Positions 51,065 through 60,151 of a stretch of 64,000 nucleotides of DNA are shown here, in pieces. Where the stretch lies: contig CP070835.1 in assembly GCA_020341775.1 (NCBI GenBank), positions 1,857,003-1,921,002 of the forward strand, given 5' to 3'. Source of the DNA: Candidatus Bathyarchaeota archaeon. Its GTDB lineage: Archaea; Thermoproteota; Bathyarchaeia; Bathyarchaeales; SOJC01. Below the pieces are notes generated by a model. That model was not told the origin of the DNA. It was given only the letters and a program-made list of their open reading frames with translations, and did no database searches. Each line of letters starts with the position of its first letter. Within the stretch, counting starts at the first letter, position 1. The translations under genes were made by a program, and so were the position numbers.

Positions 51065-51538
51065 GTGTCGTTAAAAGAGCCCGTGAGGACAGATCCGTTG
51101 CCAAAGCAGGAAAAAGGGATATCCCATTCAATACGACCCGTAAGTAAACGCCCACCTCCCTGGTGCAGCTACGAGCCTGAGGAAGTTGAGGCGCTAGTCG
51201 TCAAGTTGGCAAGAGAAGGCCATTCTCCCAGCAAAATCGGCACGATATTAAGAGATCAGCACGGTATTCCACTATCAAAGCTCATCACAGGAAAGCGCAT
51301 CACCCAAATTTTAGCAGACGCAGAAATGACGTCACTTGTACCAGAAGACCTTGAAATGCTGCTAAAGAAAGCCAACCGACTTTCCACTCATCTTGACAGA
51401 AACAAGATGGATCTAGTTAACAAACGGTCATTACAGGTCTTAGAGGCCAAAATTCACAAACTATCCAAATACTATAAACGAAAAAAAGTGTTACCTTCCG
51501 ACTGGAAATACGAGCCGAAGGCTGCTTCCATCATTTAA
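51065..51538 (+). CDS. rps15: Small ribosomal subunit protein uS15
   Basis: The protein has up to 157 residues and matches archaeal/eukaryotic S15: RPPPWCSYEPEEVEALVVKLA in part (PPPWCSY), GHSPSKIGTILRDQHGIP, KLITGKRITQIL, LEAKIHKLSKYYKRKKVLP and DWKYEP. It binds 16S rRNA near helix 22. A TATA-like GTTTTAAATA at 51047-51056 would put the transcript start near 51079, which argues for the GTG at 51083 as start rather than 51065, unless the gene is read from rdgB. Both are in frame. Confidence 0.95.
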   Translation: MSLKEPVRTDPLPKQEKGISHSIRPVSKRPPPWCSYEPEEVEALVVKLAREGHSPSKIGTILRDQHGIPLSKLITGKRITQILADAEMTSLVPEDLEMLLKKANRLSTHLDRNKMDLVNKRSLQVLEAKIHKLSKYYKRKKVLPSDWKYEPKAASII

Positions 51539-51551
51539 TTTTGGGGTGAGT

Positions 51552-53000
51552 ATGGCGACTGAAGAACCCGCCATAACTTCTTTTACAAGCGATGCGTCGA
51601 AAGCTGGAAAACTCATCTCTGAACGCGCTGAAGACGACGGTTTCATCCACGTGGTTTCCCATCTGGATGCTGATGGCTTGGCAGCAGCAGGTATAATCGG
51701 CAAAGCATTGTGGCGACTTGACGCCAACTTTCGCGTACGAATTCAACAATGGGTCGACGAAAAAATCGTGGGCGAAATCGCCTCCGACAGCCCCAAACTC
51801 ACAATCTTAACTGATCTTGGCAGTGGCTACCTCAACGTATTGAATGAAAAGTTGCCAAATCACCAAATAGTTATCCTAGACCACCATCAAGCGGTGGGCA
51901 ATGTTTCCGCAAACATCCTCCAAGTGAACCCGCATGATCACGGAATTGATGGGTCAAAAGAGATCAGCGGGGCGGGCGTGGCCTACTTTGTGGCCAAGAC
52001 GCTGGATAGCTCAAATGCCGATTTGGCGGCCTTGGCCGTAGTAGGAGCGTTAGGCGACATGCAGGACAAGTACGAACAGAGAGCGCTAGGAGGGCTAAAT
52101 AAGATTGTTGTTGCAGACGCCGTGGATGGTGGACATTTAAAAGTTGAGAAAGACCTCATGTTTTTTGGGCGAGAAACACGTCCAATACACAAAGCTCTAG
52201 CTTACACCACAAGCCCATTTCTAGCTGGCATCAGCGGCGAAGAAGACAAAAGTCTCGCCTTGCTCCTCAGCCTCGGGATAAAACCGAAGCAAGGCGACAA
52301 ATGGCGTGCACTACGCGACCTATCCGAAGAAGAAAAACGAAACCTCCGCTCAGCACTTTCAGATCACCTAGTCTCCAAAGGCTACCCAAGCGACGTGCTA
52401 AGCCTAGTGGGTTCAGTGTACACTCTTGTGTGTGAAGACCCATGGACACCATTAAGAGACGCACGAGAGTTTTCGGTTTTGCTTAATAGTGCAGGCCGTA
52501 TGGAAAAGGCGGGCTTGGGACTTGCAATATGCATGGGTGACAGGAGTTCTGCCTTAGAGCAAGCAATAATAGTCCTAGAGGAGTACAGGCGCGCCATTAC
52601 TAAGTACTTGAGGTGGCTAATGGAACAGCCAGATCGCGTTAGCGAGTTAGAAAGCATCTACGTAATTCGTGGTGGCGACTTCATCAACGAGAAGATGATT
52701 GGCACTCTCTCCTCCATTCTTTCCACGACTTTGCCTAAGCTGGAAAAGCCGATTATTGCTTATGCTGTTGCTGACGAAGCTGCGGTGAAAGTTTCGGCGA
52801 GAACTTTGGAAATCATGACAAGTAAAGGATTAGATTTGGGGGAGATCATGCGAGTGGCAGCGGAGAAGTTTAAAGGGAAAGGCGGCGGACATGACGTTGC
52901 TGCTGGAGCTCAAGTTCCTCCAGAAAACGTGGACGCCTTCATAAAGTTAGTAGACGAGTTAGTTAAGAAACGAGTGGAGACGATCAAGGGTGAAGGCTAA
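51552..53000 (+). CDS. DHH-family phosphoesterase (archaeal RecJ/GAN-like)
   Basis: The 482-residue protein has the DHH core: SHLDADGLAAAGII, LTDLGSGYL, ILDHHQAVG (the DHH motif) and HDHGIDGSKEISGAGVA, then a DHHA1 domain ending in GGGHDVAAGAQVP. Archaeal RecJ-like proteins of this size are single-strand exonucleases; one type (GAN) joins the GINS-MCM helicase. The ATG at 51552 follows GGGGTGAG closely; a GTG at 51546 is the alternative. It overlaps pcc1 by 11 bases. Confidence 0.92.
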   Translation: MATEEPAITSFTSDASKAGKLISERAEDDGFIHVVSHLDADGLAAAGIIGKALWRLDANFRVRIQQWVDEKIVGEIASDSPKLTILTDLGSGYLNVLNEKLPNHQIVILDHHQAVGNVSANILQVNPHDHGIDGSKEISGAGVAYFVAKTLDSSNADLAALAVVGALGDMQDKYEQRALGGLNKIVVADAVDGGHLKVEKDLMFFGRETRPIHKALAYTTSPFLAGISGEEDKSLALLLSLGIKPKQGDKWRALRDLSEEEKRNLRSALSDHLVSKGYPSDVLSLVGSVYTLVCEDPWTPLRDAREFSVLLNSAGRMEKAGLGLAICMGDRSSALEQAIIVLEEYRRAITKYLRWLMEQPDRVSELESIYVIRGGDFINEKMIGTLSSILSTTLPKLEKPIIAYAVADEAAVKVSARTLEIMTSKGLDLGEIMRVAAEKFKGKGGGHDVAAGAQVPPENVDAFIKLVDELVKKRVETIKGEG

Positions 53001-53247
53001 GCTCCTATTCCTCTATGAGACAAGACGCGAAAGCGAGGCTGTCGTTAACGCTGTTTCGCCAGATAACGTTGGACCTCATTCAGGTTTAACTGTTAAAACC
53101 CTTCGGAAAGCCAACCACCTAGTGGCTACAGTGCACTGCACAAAATCTTTAGAGACGTTTGCAGCTACACTGGACGACCTTCTTGCATGCATTTCCGTGG
53201 CTGAGAAAGCGTTCGCTGCTGTCAAAGCCCCACAACACTCATCTTAG
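52990..53247 (+). CDS. pcc1: KEOPS subunit Pcc1
   Basis: This 85-residue protein starts at GTG 52990 inside the end of the DHH gene. It has the Pcc1 layout: an N-terminal strand and acidic loop, then VSPDNVGP, LTVKTLRKANHLVATVHC and a C-terminal helix LETFAATLDDLLACISVAEK in part (FAATLDDLLACI). Pcc1 dimerises in KEOPS and helps bind tRNA. With Kae1 and Bud32 in the same run it completes most of the complex. Confidence 0.93.
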   Translation: MKAKLLFLYETRRESEAVVNAVSPDNVGPHSGLTVKTLRKANHLVATVHCTKSLETFAATLDDLLACISVAEKAFAAVKAPQHSS

Positions 53248-53256
53248 CAGAAAATC

Positions 53257-53676
53257 TCACGGTTCTGGCTGAGTATTATCGACGATTAGCAAGGTTTGTC
53301 TATCATAGAATTCGACACTCACATCAATTTCAAAGGAGCACGTTTTCGCGTCCAATGTGAAATTTTCGCTTCTGAGAATTCTCTTTCCCTTTTCAATTGA
53401 GTCTAGCCAGCCGTAGGTCTGATTGGTGGATAATTTCACTCGCAGAACGCTCGCCCCAGCACTGTCAACATCGAAACCGAAGAGGACGCCGTTGTTCAGG
53501 AAGACGAATTCTCCTCTGCTCATATTCAAGACGTTTTGAGGTGTCGACGCTAGTCTCCTTATTTGGCCAAATTCGCCGGTGAATTCGCCCACAGTTATGA
53601 GAGATCCTGCAATGCCAATCAGCAAGAGAAAAGGAAAGATGTTTCCAGTGACTCTCGCCAACGCCAAATCACACAC
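53257..53676 (-). CDS. Small membrane-anchored extracellular protein
   Basis: I do not recognise this 139-residue protein. A hydrophobic stretch at about 12-29 (IFPFLLLIGIAGSLITVG) is a signal or anchor. The rest is beta-rich with FVFLNNGVLFGFDVDSAGA and two N-x-T sites. It would sit outside the membrane. It points against the flanking genes and has no operon partner. Confidence 0.55.
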   Translation of the reverse strand: MCDLALARVTGNIFPFLLLIGIAGSLITVGEFTGEFGQIRRLASTPQNVLNMSRGEFVFLNNGVLFGFDVDSAGASVLRVKLSTNQTYGWLDSIEKGKRILRSENFTLDAKTCSFEIDVSVEFYDRQTLLIVDNTQPEP

Positions 53677-53825
53677 TCACATCAACCTGCGGCTTTAAAT
53701 GCGTTGTCCTCTAATCCAACACCATCTTTTGTGAGCGGTTTTCTCTAATCTCAACCTCAATTTATTAATTGGTAGAAAGGCTACAATAGACGAAATAGCT
53801 GAATCTCTAATAAACGTGAGGCACT

Positions 53826-55109
53826 TTGCTGGACATCAAATTAATTAGAGAAAATCCCGAGCGTGTGAGGAACAACTTGAACAGGCGAGGCGATGCTGCA
53901 AATCTTCAAATGTTAGATGGATTAATAAAGCATGACCGTGAATGGCGCCGCTTGTTGACTCGGACTAATGAGCTTCGTCGCAAAAGACGGAAGATCACCA
54001 ACGAAATCGCTGCTTTGAAAAAAGCTGGCAAAGAAATTAACGCACAAATAGAAAAGGGCCGCAAGGTCGATGCCGAAATAGATGCTTTGGAACAACAGGT
54101 GGGAAAACAAAAGCAGAAAGCCCACTACCTTCTGATGAGGCTACCTAATCTCCTACATGGATCAGTGCCTACGGGAAAAGGCGAAGAAGACAATGTGGGA
54201 GTTAGGGCGTGGGGCAAACCTCCACAATTCGATTTTAAGCCAAAAAACCATCTAGAGATAGCTAAAGACTTGAGGTTGATTGATGATGAGCGGGGCGCCA
54301 AGGTCGCAGGCCATGGGTTCCTCTATCTTAAAGGCGACCTCGCCTTGTTAGACTTGGCTCTGCAGCGATTCGCCATCGATTTCATGGTCAAGAAAACCCA
54401 TTTGCTCATCGAACCCCCGTTTATGCTGCGGCGAGAACCTTATGAAGGCGTCACCGATTTGGCGGATTTCGAAAACGTCATGTACAAGGTGGAAAACGAA
54501 GATCTTTACTTGATTGCCACGGCTGAACACCCCCTAGCAGCTCTCTTTATGGACGAAGTCTTGCTTCAAAGAGATTTGCCAATAAAGCTAGTTGGAGTTA
54601 GTCCTTGCTTCAGAAAAGAGGTGGGTGCCCATGGTAGGTACACTAAAGGATTGTTTAGAATGCACCAGTTCAACAAAGTGGAGCAATTCGTTTTCTGCCT
54701 GCCAGATGACTCCTGGAATTTTCACGAAGAGCTACAACAAAACGCTGAAGAGTTGTATCAAGCTTTAGGGCTTCACTACAAAGTGGTGAATGTTTGCACT
54801 GGAGACATCGGAACTGTGCCAGCGAAGAGATATGACATCAATGTTTGGATGGCAGATGGTGCCTACAGGGAAGCTGGTTCAAACTCGAACTGTACAGACT
54901 ACCAAGCAAGACGGCTCAACATCCGCTATCGAGAAAAGGAGGGGCAAGCTCCTAAAGGATTCGTTCACACCATAAACAACACTGCCTTGGCGACCAGCAG
55001 AATAATCTTGGCGTTGCTTGAACAAAACCAAGAGAAAGATGGCTCAGTCAACATTCCAAGCGTGTTAGCAAAACATATGAATGGGCTGCAAAAGCTGGAA
55101 GTACACTAA
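53826..55109 (+). CDS. serS: Seryl-tRNA synthetase
   Basis: The 427-residue enzyme is of the common (not methanogenic) SerRS type. The N-terminal helical arm that grips the tRNA-Ser long arm spans about 30-105 (Lys/Glu rich). Class II motif 2 is CFRKEVGAHGRYTKGLFRMHQF in part (FRKEVGAHGR) and motif 3 is NNTALATSRIILALLEQNQ. TTG start at 53826 follows GTGAGG. The gene precedes the eS1 gene. Confidence 0.96.
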   Translation: MLDIKLIRENPERVRNNLNRRGDAANLQMLDGLIKHDREWRRLLTRTNELRRKRRKITNEIAALKKAGKEINAQIEKGRKVDAEIDALEQQVGKQKQKAHYLLMRLPNLLHGSVPTGKGEEDNVGVRAWGKPPQFDFKPKNHLEIAKDLRLIDDERGAKVAGHGFLYLKGDLALLDLALQRFAIDFMVKKTHLLIEPPFMLRREPYEGVTDLADFENVMYKVENEDLYLIATAEHPLAALFMDEVLLQRDLPIKLVGVSPCFRKEVGAHGRYTKGLFRMHQFNKVEQFVFCLPDDSWNFHEELQQNAEELYQALGLHYKVVNVCTGDIGTVPAKRYDINVWMADGAYREAGSNSNCTDYQARRLNIRYREKEGQAPKGFVHTINNTALATSRIILALLEQNQEKDGSVNIPSVLAKHMNGLQKLEVH

Positions 55110-55158
55110 ATGTTTTAATAGTGGAACGTTGATTTTCCAGACGCAACGAGGGCTAGAT

Positions 55159-55764
55159 GTGTCTAAACGTAGAAAGCGAGTTCGTGACAAGTGGCGTGAC
55201 AAAGATTGGTACACCGTAGTGACACCAAGCTATTTTGGCAGTGTCGAGTTGGGCGTTGTACCAGCAGACAGCCCGAAGAAGCTTGTCGACAGAATCCTAG
55301 ACGCTACGCTGTATGACATCACTAACGACTTTGCGCACCAATATCTTAAAATGTATTTTCAAGTGATCGAGGTAGACGGTAAAGCGGCCAAGACAGTGTT
55401 TAAAGGGCATGAATACAGTCGGGACTATTTGCGCAGCCTTGTGCGGCGAAGAACAACTCGTGTTGATGCTGTTCTTAATGTAATAACAAAGGATGGCTAT
55501 CGACTGCGAGCTGCAGTATGCGCTTTCTCCTTGAACCGAGTAAAAACGTCGCAAGAAATTACGGTTAGAAGCCTCATGCAGAGAATTGTGAACGAAAAAG
55601 CTTCCACGCTTACGTTTGACCAGTTTGCCCAAGAGATGGTGCTCGGAAAAATTGCGTCAGACATATATAATGAAGCCAAAAAAGTTGCACCTATGCGCCA
55701 CATTGGCATAAGAAAATCCAAACTCATTTCCCAACCGGCTGCGATTGCTGTTGCAGCCCCATAA
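55159..55764 (+). CDS. rps3ae: Small ribosomal subunit protein eS1 (S3Ae)
   Basis: The GTG at 55159, behind GAGGG, gives 201 residues; a longer frame to 55081 runs into serS. The start SKRRKRVRDKWRDKDWYTVVTP in part (VRDKWRDKDWY) is typical, as are GRRRTTR-like VRRRTTRVDAV, YRLRAAVCAF and MRHIGIRKSKL. Archaeal/eukaryotic protein at the platform near the exit of mRNA. It follows serS closely and precedes a nucleotidyltransferase gene by 16 bases. Confidence 0.95.
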   Translation: MSKRRKRVRDKWRDKDWYTVVTPSYFGSVELGVVPADSPKKLVDRILDATLYDITNDFAHQYLKMYFQVIEVDGKAAKTVFKGHEYSRDYLRSLVRRRTTRVDAVLNVITKDGYRLRAAVCAFSLNRVKTSQEITVRSLMQRIVNEKASTLTFDQFAQEMVLGKIASDIYNEAKKVAPMRHIGIRKSKLISQPAAIAVAAP

Positions 55765-55780
55765 GAACCCGTAGCACAAT

Positions 55781-56413
55781 ATGGGAAAAAAGGTGAGCCA
55801 CAATCGCAGAGGAACCCAAAGAAGACGGGTTGCCCGTGAATCCGCGCAGTTGCTTTATACAGGACAAGAAAAAGAATACAGACAGGCCAAACAGAGGGCT
55901 GCAGAGATCCTAGGCGTAAATGTTCTTCCCAACAACGCTGAGATAGCGATGGAACTGAATCGAATCGCTGAAGAAAGAGAAGGGCCCAGAAGACACAGGA
56001 ACCTTTTGCAGATGAGACGTGAAGCGCTCCAGATAATGCAAAGTCTGGAAAGCTTCAGCCCAATCCTAGTTGGGAGTGTATGGCGGGGAACAGCCCGTTT
56101 AGACAGCGACATTGACATTGTTGCTTATGCCCAAAACCCACGTGAGGTTGCCTCAACTCTCGAAAACGCGCAATACGCCATAACGAAAACTGATGCCCAA
56201 GTAGTGACCAAGCACGGAATGAATGAGCCAGCTTTTCACATCTACTTGGATCTGCCGTCAGGCCATCAAGCAGAAATCGTGGTTCGAAGTCCTGAAAGCG
56301 TTGATCAGCGGGTTAAATGTGAAATTTTCGGAGATCAAATAACAGGTTTGACGGTGGAACAGTTGCGACGAATTCAAAGGGACAATCCGCAACAGAAATT
56401 CTTGCCCACGTAG
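55781..56413 (+). CDS. Nucleotidyltransferase of the polymerase-beta fold
   Basis: The 210-residue protein has a basic N-terminal helical part (MGKKVSHNRRGTQRRRVARE) and a minimal nucleotidyltransferase core GSVWRGTARLDSDIDIVAY around 108-126, with the catalytic Asp pair in SDIDI, and a third acidic site in HQAEIVVRS. This is the pattern of MNT/CCA-like small enzymes. Its target could be RNA, given the basic start and the neighbouring ribosomal gene, but that is inference. Confidence 0.85.
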   Translation: MGKKVSHNRRGTQRRRVARESAQLLYTGQEKEYRQAKQRAAEILGVNVLPNNAEIAMELNRIAEEREGPRRHRNLLQMRREALQIMQSLESFSPILVGSVWRGTARLDSDIDIVAYAQNPREVASTLENAQYAITKTDAQVVTKHGMNEPAFHIYLDLPSGHQAEIVVRSPESVDQRVKCEIFGDQITGLTVEQLRRIQRDNPQQKFLPT

Positions 56414-56455
56414 GCCTGCAGCGAAGTCGGTCTGCACCTGCGCGTCCATGAGAAG

Positions 56456-56464
56456 ATATAAATA
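56456..56464 (+). promoter_or_regulatory. TATA box ahead of zinc ribbon/gcvT
   Basis: ATATAAATA, in the context GAAGATATAAATAG, is a good match to the archaeal box A. It would start a transcript near 56487, 24 bases ahead of the zinc-ribbon ATG at 56511. Confidence 0.6.
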
Positions 56465-56510
56465 GTCTATTCCATTTGTCTCTCTGGAGTTGCTTGAGGG
56501 ACTAATATTC

Positions 56511-56675
56511 ATGCCTCAGAAAGTTTTTTGTCAAAAATGCGGATTCATTTTATATGAGGGGCAGGAATTGAAACCTCCAGACGAGATCATTCAGAAATTC
56601 GATGGAAAATGCCCACAATGTGGCAAAAAACTGTCTTATATCCCTATAGACATTGAAGTGAAACCGGCTGAATGA
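56511..56675 (+). CDS. Two-CxxC zinc-ribbon protein
   Basis: The 54-residue protein from the ATG at 56511 has CQKCG near the start and CPQCGKKL near the middle, a single zinc site. The rest is acidic and may form a short helix (PPDEIIQKF). It resembles many small archaeal zinc ribbons of unknown function. The gcvT gene begins 18 bases downstream, so both are probably transcribed together. Confidence 0.85.
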   Translation: MPQKVFCQKCGFILYEGQELKPPDEIIQKFDGKCPQCGKKLSYIPIDIEVKPAE

Positions 56676-56693
56676 AACGAAAGGTGTATATAC

Positions 56694-57830
56694 TTGGACG
56701 AGCAAGGTAAAAAAACTCACCTGTACAGGTTTCACGCCCAAAATGGCAAGATCGTTCCTTTTGCAGGGTTTCAAATGCCAGTCTCCTACAAAGGTATAAT
56801 CCCCGAACACATGGCAGTCAGAACGGGTGTTGGCCTTTTCGATGTCACACACATGGGAAGAGTCGTCGTTACTGGAACCAACGCTGAAGCGTTCCTCAAC
56901 TATGTAACAACAAATGACGTGGCTAGACTGGTACCCTTGACCGCCCATTACTCAGTGATGTGTAACGAAGAAGGTGGAATAAAAGATGACTTTGTCCTCT
57001 CACGACAGAAAGAAGACCGATTTTTCATGGTGTACAACGCCGCCAACCGACTCAAAAATTTCCAGTGGTTGACAAAACAGGCTGCCAACTACAGCGTAAA
57101 CATTACAGACGTGTCGGACGATGTAGCCATGTTTGCAGTTCAAGGACCAAAAGCTGAAGAAACCCTGCAGAAAGTCGTCACTAAAGACCTAAGCGAAATT
57201 GCCCGTTTCAAATGCAGCTGGACAAAGCTTTCAGGCTTCGACGCTTTCATGTCTCGCACGGGATACACAGGTGAAGACGGATTTGAAGTATTCATTCACA
57301 ACACACCCATTTCTAATCCCCGAAACGCAATTGTAGCTTGGAACACAATTCTAGAAGCAGGGAAGGAGTTCAACATTGAACCTTGTGGATTGGGCGCTCG
57401 AGACACCTTGAGACTAGAAGCAGGCATGTGCCTGTATGGGAACGACATAGACGAGAACGTCACTCCCTTAGAAGCAAGAATAAGCTTCGTGGTGAAACTT
57501 AAAAAAGAGGACTTTATCGGAAAAGAAGCCTTAATAAAACAAAAGACACATGGAGTCGAGAAAAAACGTGTTGGCTTAAAAGTACTTGAAAGTGGTATCC
57601 CACGCTTCAAACACGAAGTCTTCAAGGACCGAATGAAGATCGGATACATCACCAGTGGAACCTTTTCACCACTCTTGAAGAGAGGCATAGCAATGGCTTA
57701 CATCCAAAGTAAATATGCAGTTATAGACGAAATAGTCCACGTCAAGATACGAAGCAAACAAATCAAAGCCCAGCTCATCAAATTTCCTTTCTATGACCCA
57801 GGTCAATACGGCCATACGAGAAAAAAGTGA
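56694..57830 (+). CDS. gcvT: Aminomethyltransferase (glycine cleavage T protein)
   Basis: The 378-residue protein starts at TTG 56694. It shows FAGFQMPVSYKG, GLFDVTHMGRVVVTG, MCNEEGGIKDDFVL (the folate-site Asp), FMVYNAANR, SRTGYTGEDGFEVF and ARDTLRLEAGMCLYGNDI, all GcvT. In glycine cleavage it moves the methylene group from the H-protein arm to a tetrahydropterin. The P, H and L genes are not in the window, so its partners lie elsewhere or it has a related role. Confidence 0.95.
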   Translation: MDEQGKKTHLYRFHAQNGKIVPFAGFQMPVSYKGIIPEHMAVRTGVGLFDVTHMGRVVVTGTNAEAFLNYVTTNDVARLVPLTAHYSVMCNEEGGIKDDFVLSRQKEDRFFMVYNAANRLKNFQWLTKQAANYSVNITDVSDDVAMFAVQGPKAEETLQKVVTKDLSEIARFKCSWTKLSGFDAFMSRTGYTGEDGFEVFIHNTPISNPRNAIVAWNTILEAGKEFNIEPCGLGARDTLRLEAGMCLYGNDIDENVTPLEARISFVVKLKKEDFIGKEALIKQKTHGVEKKRVGLKVLESGIPRFKHEVFKDRMKIGYITSGTFSPLLKRGIAMAYIQSKYAVIDEIVHVKIRSKQIKAQLIKFPFYDPGQYGHTRKK

Positions 57831-57906
57831 TACAGACCCGCTTGAAAACCACAAGGGAAATAAAACAGTTTTGTCAACTTGTCTGAACAAAAGGGAGACA
57901 TGATCG

Positions 57907-60138
57907 TTGGACCTTCGAAGTCTAATAACGAGACAAAAAATCATGAATGCGCTCCAGACCCTGTCAAACCTGAGAGTCGCTGTTTCTCGTTCTACACTAC
58001 TCACAATCTCAGCTTTAACCCTCATTTTCTTCATCGCACTCTCCATAAGATTACTTCCTATGCGTTGGGGCCTTGAACTCTCAGAATTCGATCCATATTT
58101 CCAGTTTCAATTCACGGAAAAAATCGTGGAAGACGGATATACCGACTGGCTGACTTGGACAACAAGGGAATCTAATCGGTGGTATCCCCTTGAAGTAAAT
58201 GTGGCCCGCCAAGCTTTTCCAGGTCTACCCATGACCGCTGCAACCATTTACAACATACTCTTCGTTTTAGGGGTGCCCATACAACTCTACAACTTCTGTA
58301 TACTATTTCCCGCCATCTTTGGTGCATTCGCGTGCTTGATGGCGTTTTTTGTGGGGAGAGATGTCGGCGGCAAAGCCGTTGGTCTCCTATCCTCTCTCTT
58401 TCTTGCCTTGAATTCATCTCACATTACAAGAACGTCTGCAGGATTTTTCGACGACGAAACCGTAGGAATTGGTGCAATCCTCCTTTTCGTCTTCTTGTTT
58501 CTCCGAGCCATCGACAAAGACCGCCCTGAAAAGCCATCAGTGGTTTACGCAATCGCCGCGGGGTTGACCATGGGCTACATAATCGCCTCGTGGGGGGCAG
58601 CATTGTATCCTGTTGCAATGACTGCTCTGTTTGTGCTTGTATTGATCTTGATAAGACGGTATACACGCCGCCTACTCCTTTCTTATAGCATAACGTTTGG
58701 TTTGGGTTTATTCATAGCCATCAACGTTCCTAAGAATTCCACCAGTTATCTTCGTTCATGGGCTGTTCTACCAGTGCTAGGCGTCTTCGCCTTGTTGTGC
58801 CTAAACGAAATTCTGAAGATTGTGAGAGCGCGGAGGAACAAAATCATTTTGACGACAGTTTTCTTTCTAGCTATAATCGGGGGGTTCCTAGTCTTGGCCT
58901 CGCTGGGATATTTGGGGTCTATAGCTGGCAAATTTGTAGGTGTTGTGAATCCGTTGCAACGACAAGAATCGCAGATATACCAATCGGTTCAAGAACATAG
59001 ACTCACTGCATGGGGTTCTATGTACTATGACTATGGTGTCGGAATACTCTTCTTCCTAGTAGGGATGTTTTTTGCAATAAGAGACTTGACAAATCGAAAC
59101 CTTTTCATTCTCATTTTTGGCCTGACTGCATTGTACTTTGCTTCTTCGATGGTACGGTTGACAATATTGTTGGCTCCCGCGTTTACCATTCTGATTGCTA
59201 TAGGAATAGTAAATTTACTGAGACCCTTCATTGCCGTGATGAAAAAACCTCCGAGAATACCTTCAGGCAGGAAATACATTACGGGGCATGTCGGCAGAGA
59301 ATTCAGCGGATCCGTGCTAATCTTGGTTTTCCTGCTCTTAACTTTGACCTTTTCCCTTCCTTCACCAAGGATGTATAACCATGCATATTCCCCACCTACA
59401 ATCTTGACAGCGAGCGTCCCAATACAACCTACCGAAGCAATAACTGAGTGGACGGCGTCGCTCAATTGGATGAAGTTGAACCTTCCATCAACATCTGTCA
59501 TCTGCAGCTGGTGGGACTACGGATATTGGATCACAGTGAGGGGAAATCAGACCTCGCTCGCAGACAACGCCACGTTCAACACGACACACATATCTCTTAT
59601 AGGCAGAGTCTTCATGTCAAACGAAACTGTCGCCTTGAAGATTCTTAAGGATCAATTCAATGGTCCAGACGGACCGCCCACTCACATCTTAGCCTTTACG
59701 ACCTTCTATCGCGACGGTGTGGATGGAGGATTCGGGGATGAAGGAAAATGGAGATGGATGGCAAGGATTGCTAACTCCGTCAATGCGACCACTCAACTTT
59801 ACAGCGAGGAGGGAGTTAGTTGGAATTATACAGAGTGGAATGGAGGCACCAACACTACGCTCGGGTTTGCAACTCAAACAGCTGAAGAAAATGCGCGTCC
59901 ATACTTCGAATGGAATTCGGAGGGGCAAACAACGATTATTTACAAGATAATGGCGGCTGCAAAACAATATAGAGGCGCTGCAGGGACTTGGTGGGCGCCA
60001 CCAATAGATGCTACCGAATTCCAATATCTCAAACCCGCTTACTTCTCTGAAGGGATTGATCTCGGTGGCCTATACGCTATTGTAGCTATATTTGAAGTCA
60101 ATTATCAACAATACGAGTTAGATCTTTCGGTCTCTTAG
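57907..60138 (+). CDS. aglB: Oligosaccharyltransferase catalytic subunit AglB (STT3 family)
   Basis: The 743-residue protein has an N-terminal multi-span domain (first span about 31-50) with the acidic metal sites EFDPYFQ (60-66) and FFDDET (180-185), the external-loop-5 motif SVQEH (360-364) and, in the soluble domain, WWDYG (535-539). After WWDYG comes DNATFNTTHISLIG, close to the eukaryotic STT3 string DNNTWNNTHI. It transfers a lipid-linked glycan to Asn in N-x-S/T on the outer face of the membrane. Start at TTG 57907, with AGGGAG upstream; an ATG at 57943 is possible. Confidence 0.95.
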   Translation: MDLRSLITRQKIMNALQTLSNLRVAVSRSTLLTISALTLIFFIALSIRLLPMRWGLELSEFDPYFQFQFTEKIVEDGYTDWLTWTTRESNRWYPLEVNVARQAFPGLPMTAATIYNILFVLGVPIQLYNFCILFPAIFGAFACLMAFFVGRDVGGKAVGLLSSLFLALNSSHITRTSAGFFDDETVGIGAILLFVFLFLRAIDKDRPEKPSVVYAIAAGLTMGYIIASWGAALYPVAMTALFVLVLILIRRYTRRLLLSYSITFGLGLFIAINVPKNSTSYLRSWAVLPVLGVFALLCLNEILKIVRARRNKIILTTVFFLAIIGGFLVLASLGYLGSIAGKFVGVVNPLQRQESQIYQSVQEHRLTAWGSMYYDYGVGILFFLVGMFFAIRDLTNRNLFILIFGLTALYFASSMVRLTILLAPAFTILIAIGIVNLLRPFIAVMKKPPRIPSGRKYITGHVGREFSGSVLILVFLLLTLTFSLPSPRMYNHAYSPPTILTASVPIQPTEAITEWTASLNWMKLNLPSTSVICSWWDYGYWITVRGNQTSLADNATFNTTHISLIGRVFMSNETVALKILKDQFNGPDGPPTHILAFTTFYRDGVDGGFGDEGKWRWMARIANSVNATTQLYSEEGVSWNYTEWNGGTNTTLGFATQTAEENARPYFEWNSEGQTTIIYKIMAAAKQYRGAAGTWWAPPIDATEFQYLKPAYFSEGIDLGGLYAIVAIFEVNYQQYELDLSVS

Positions 60139-60151
60139 AAAGGCGAGAAAC

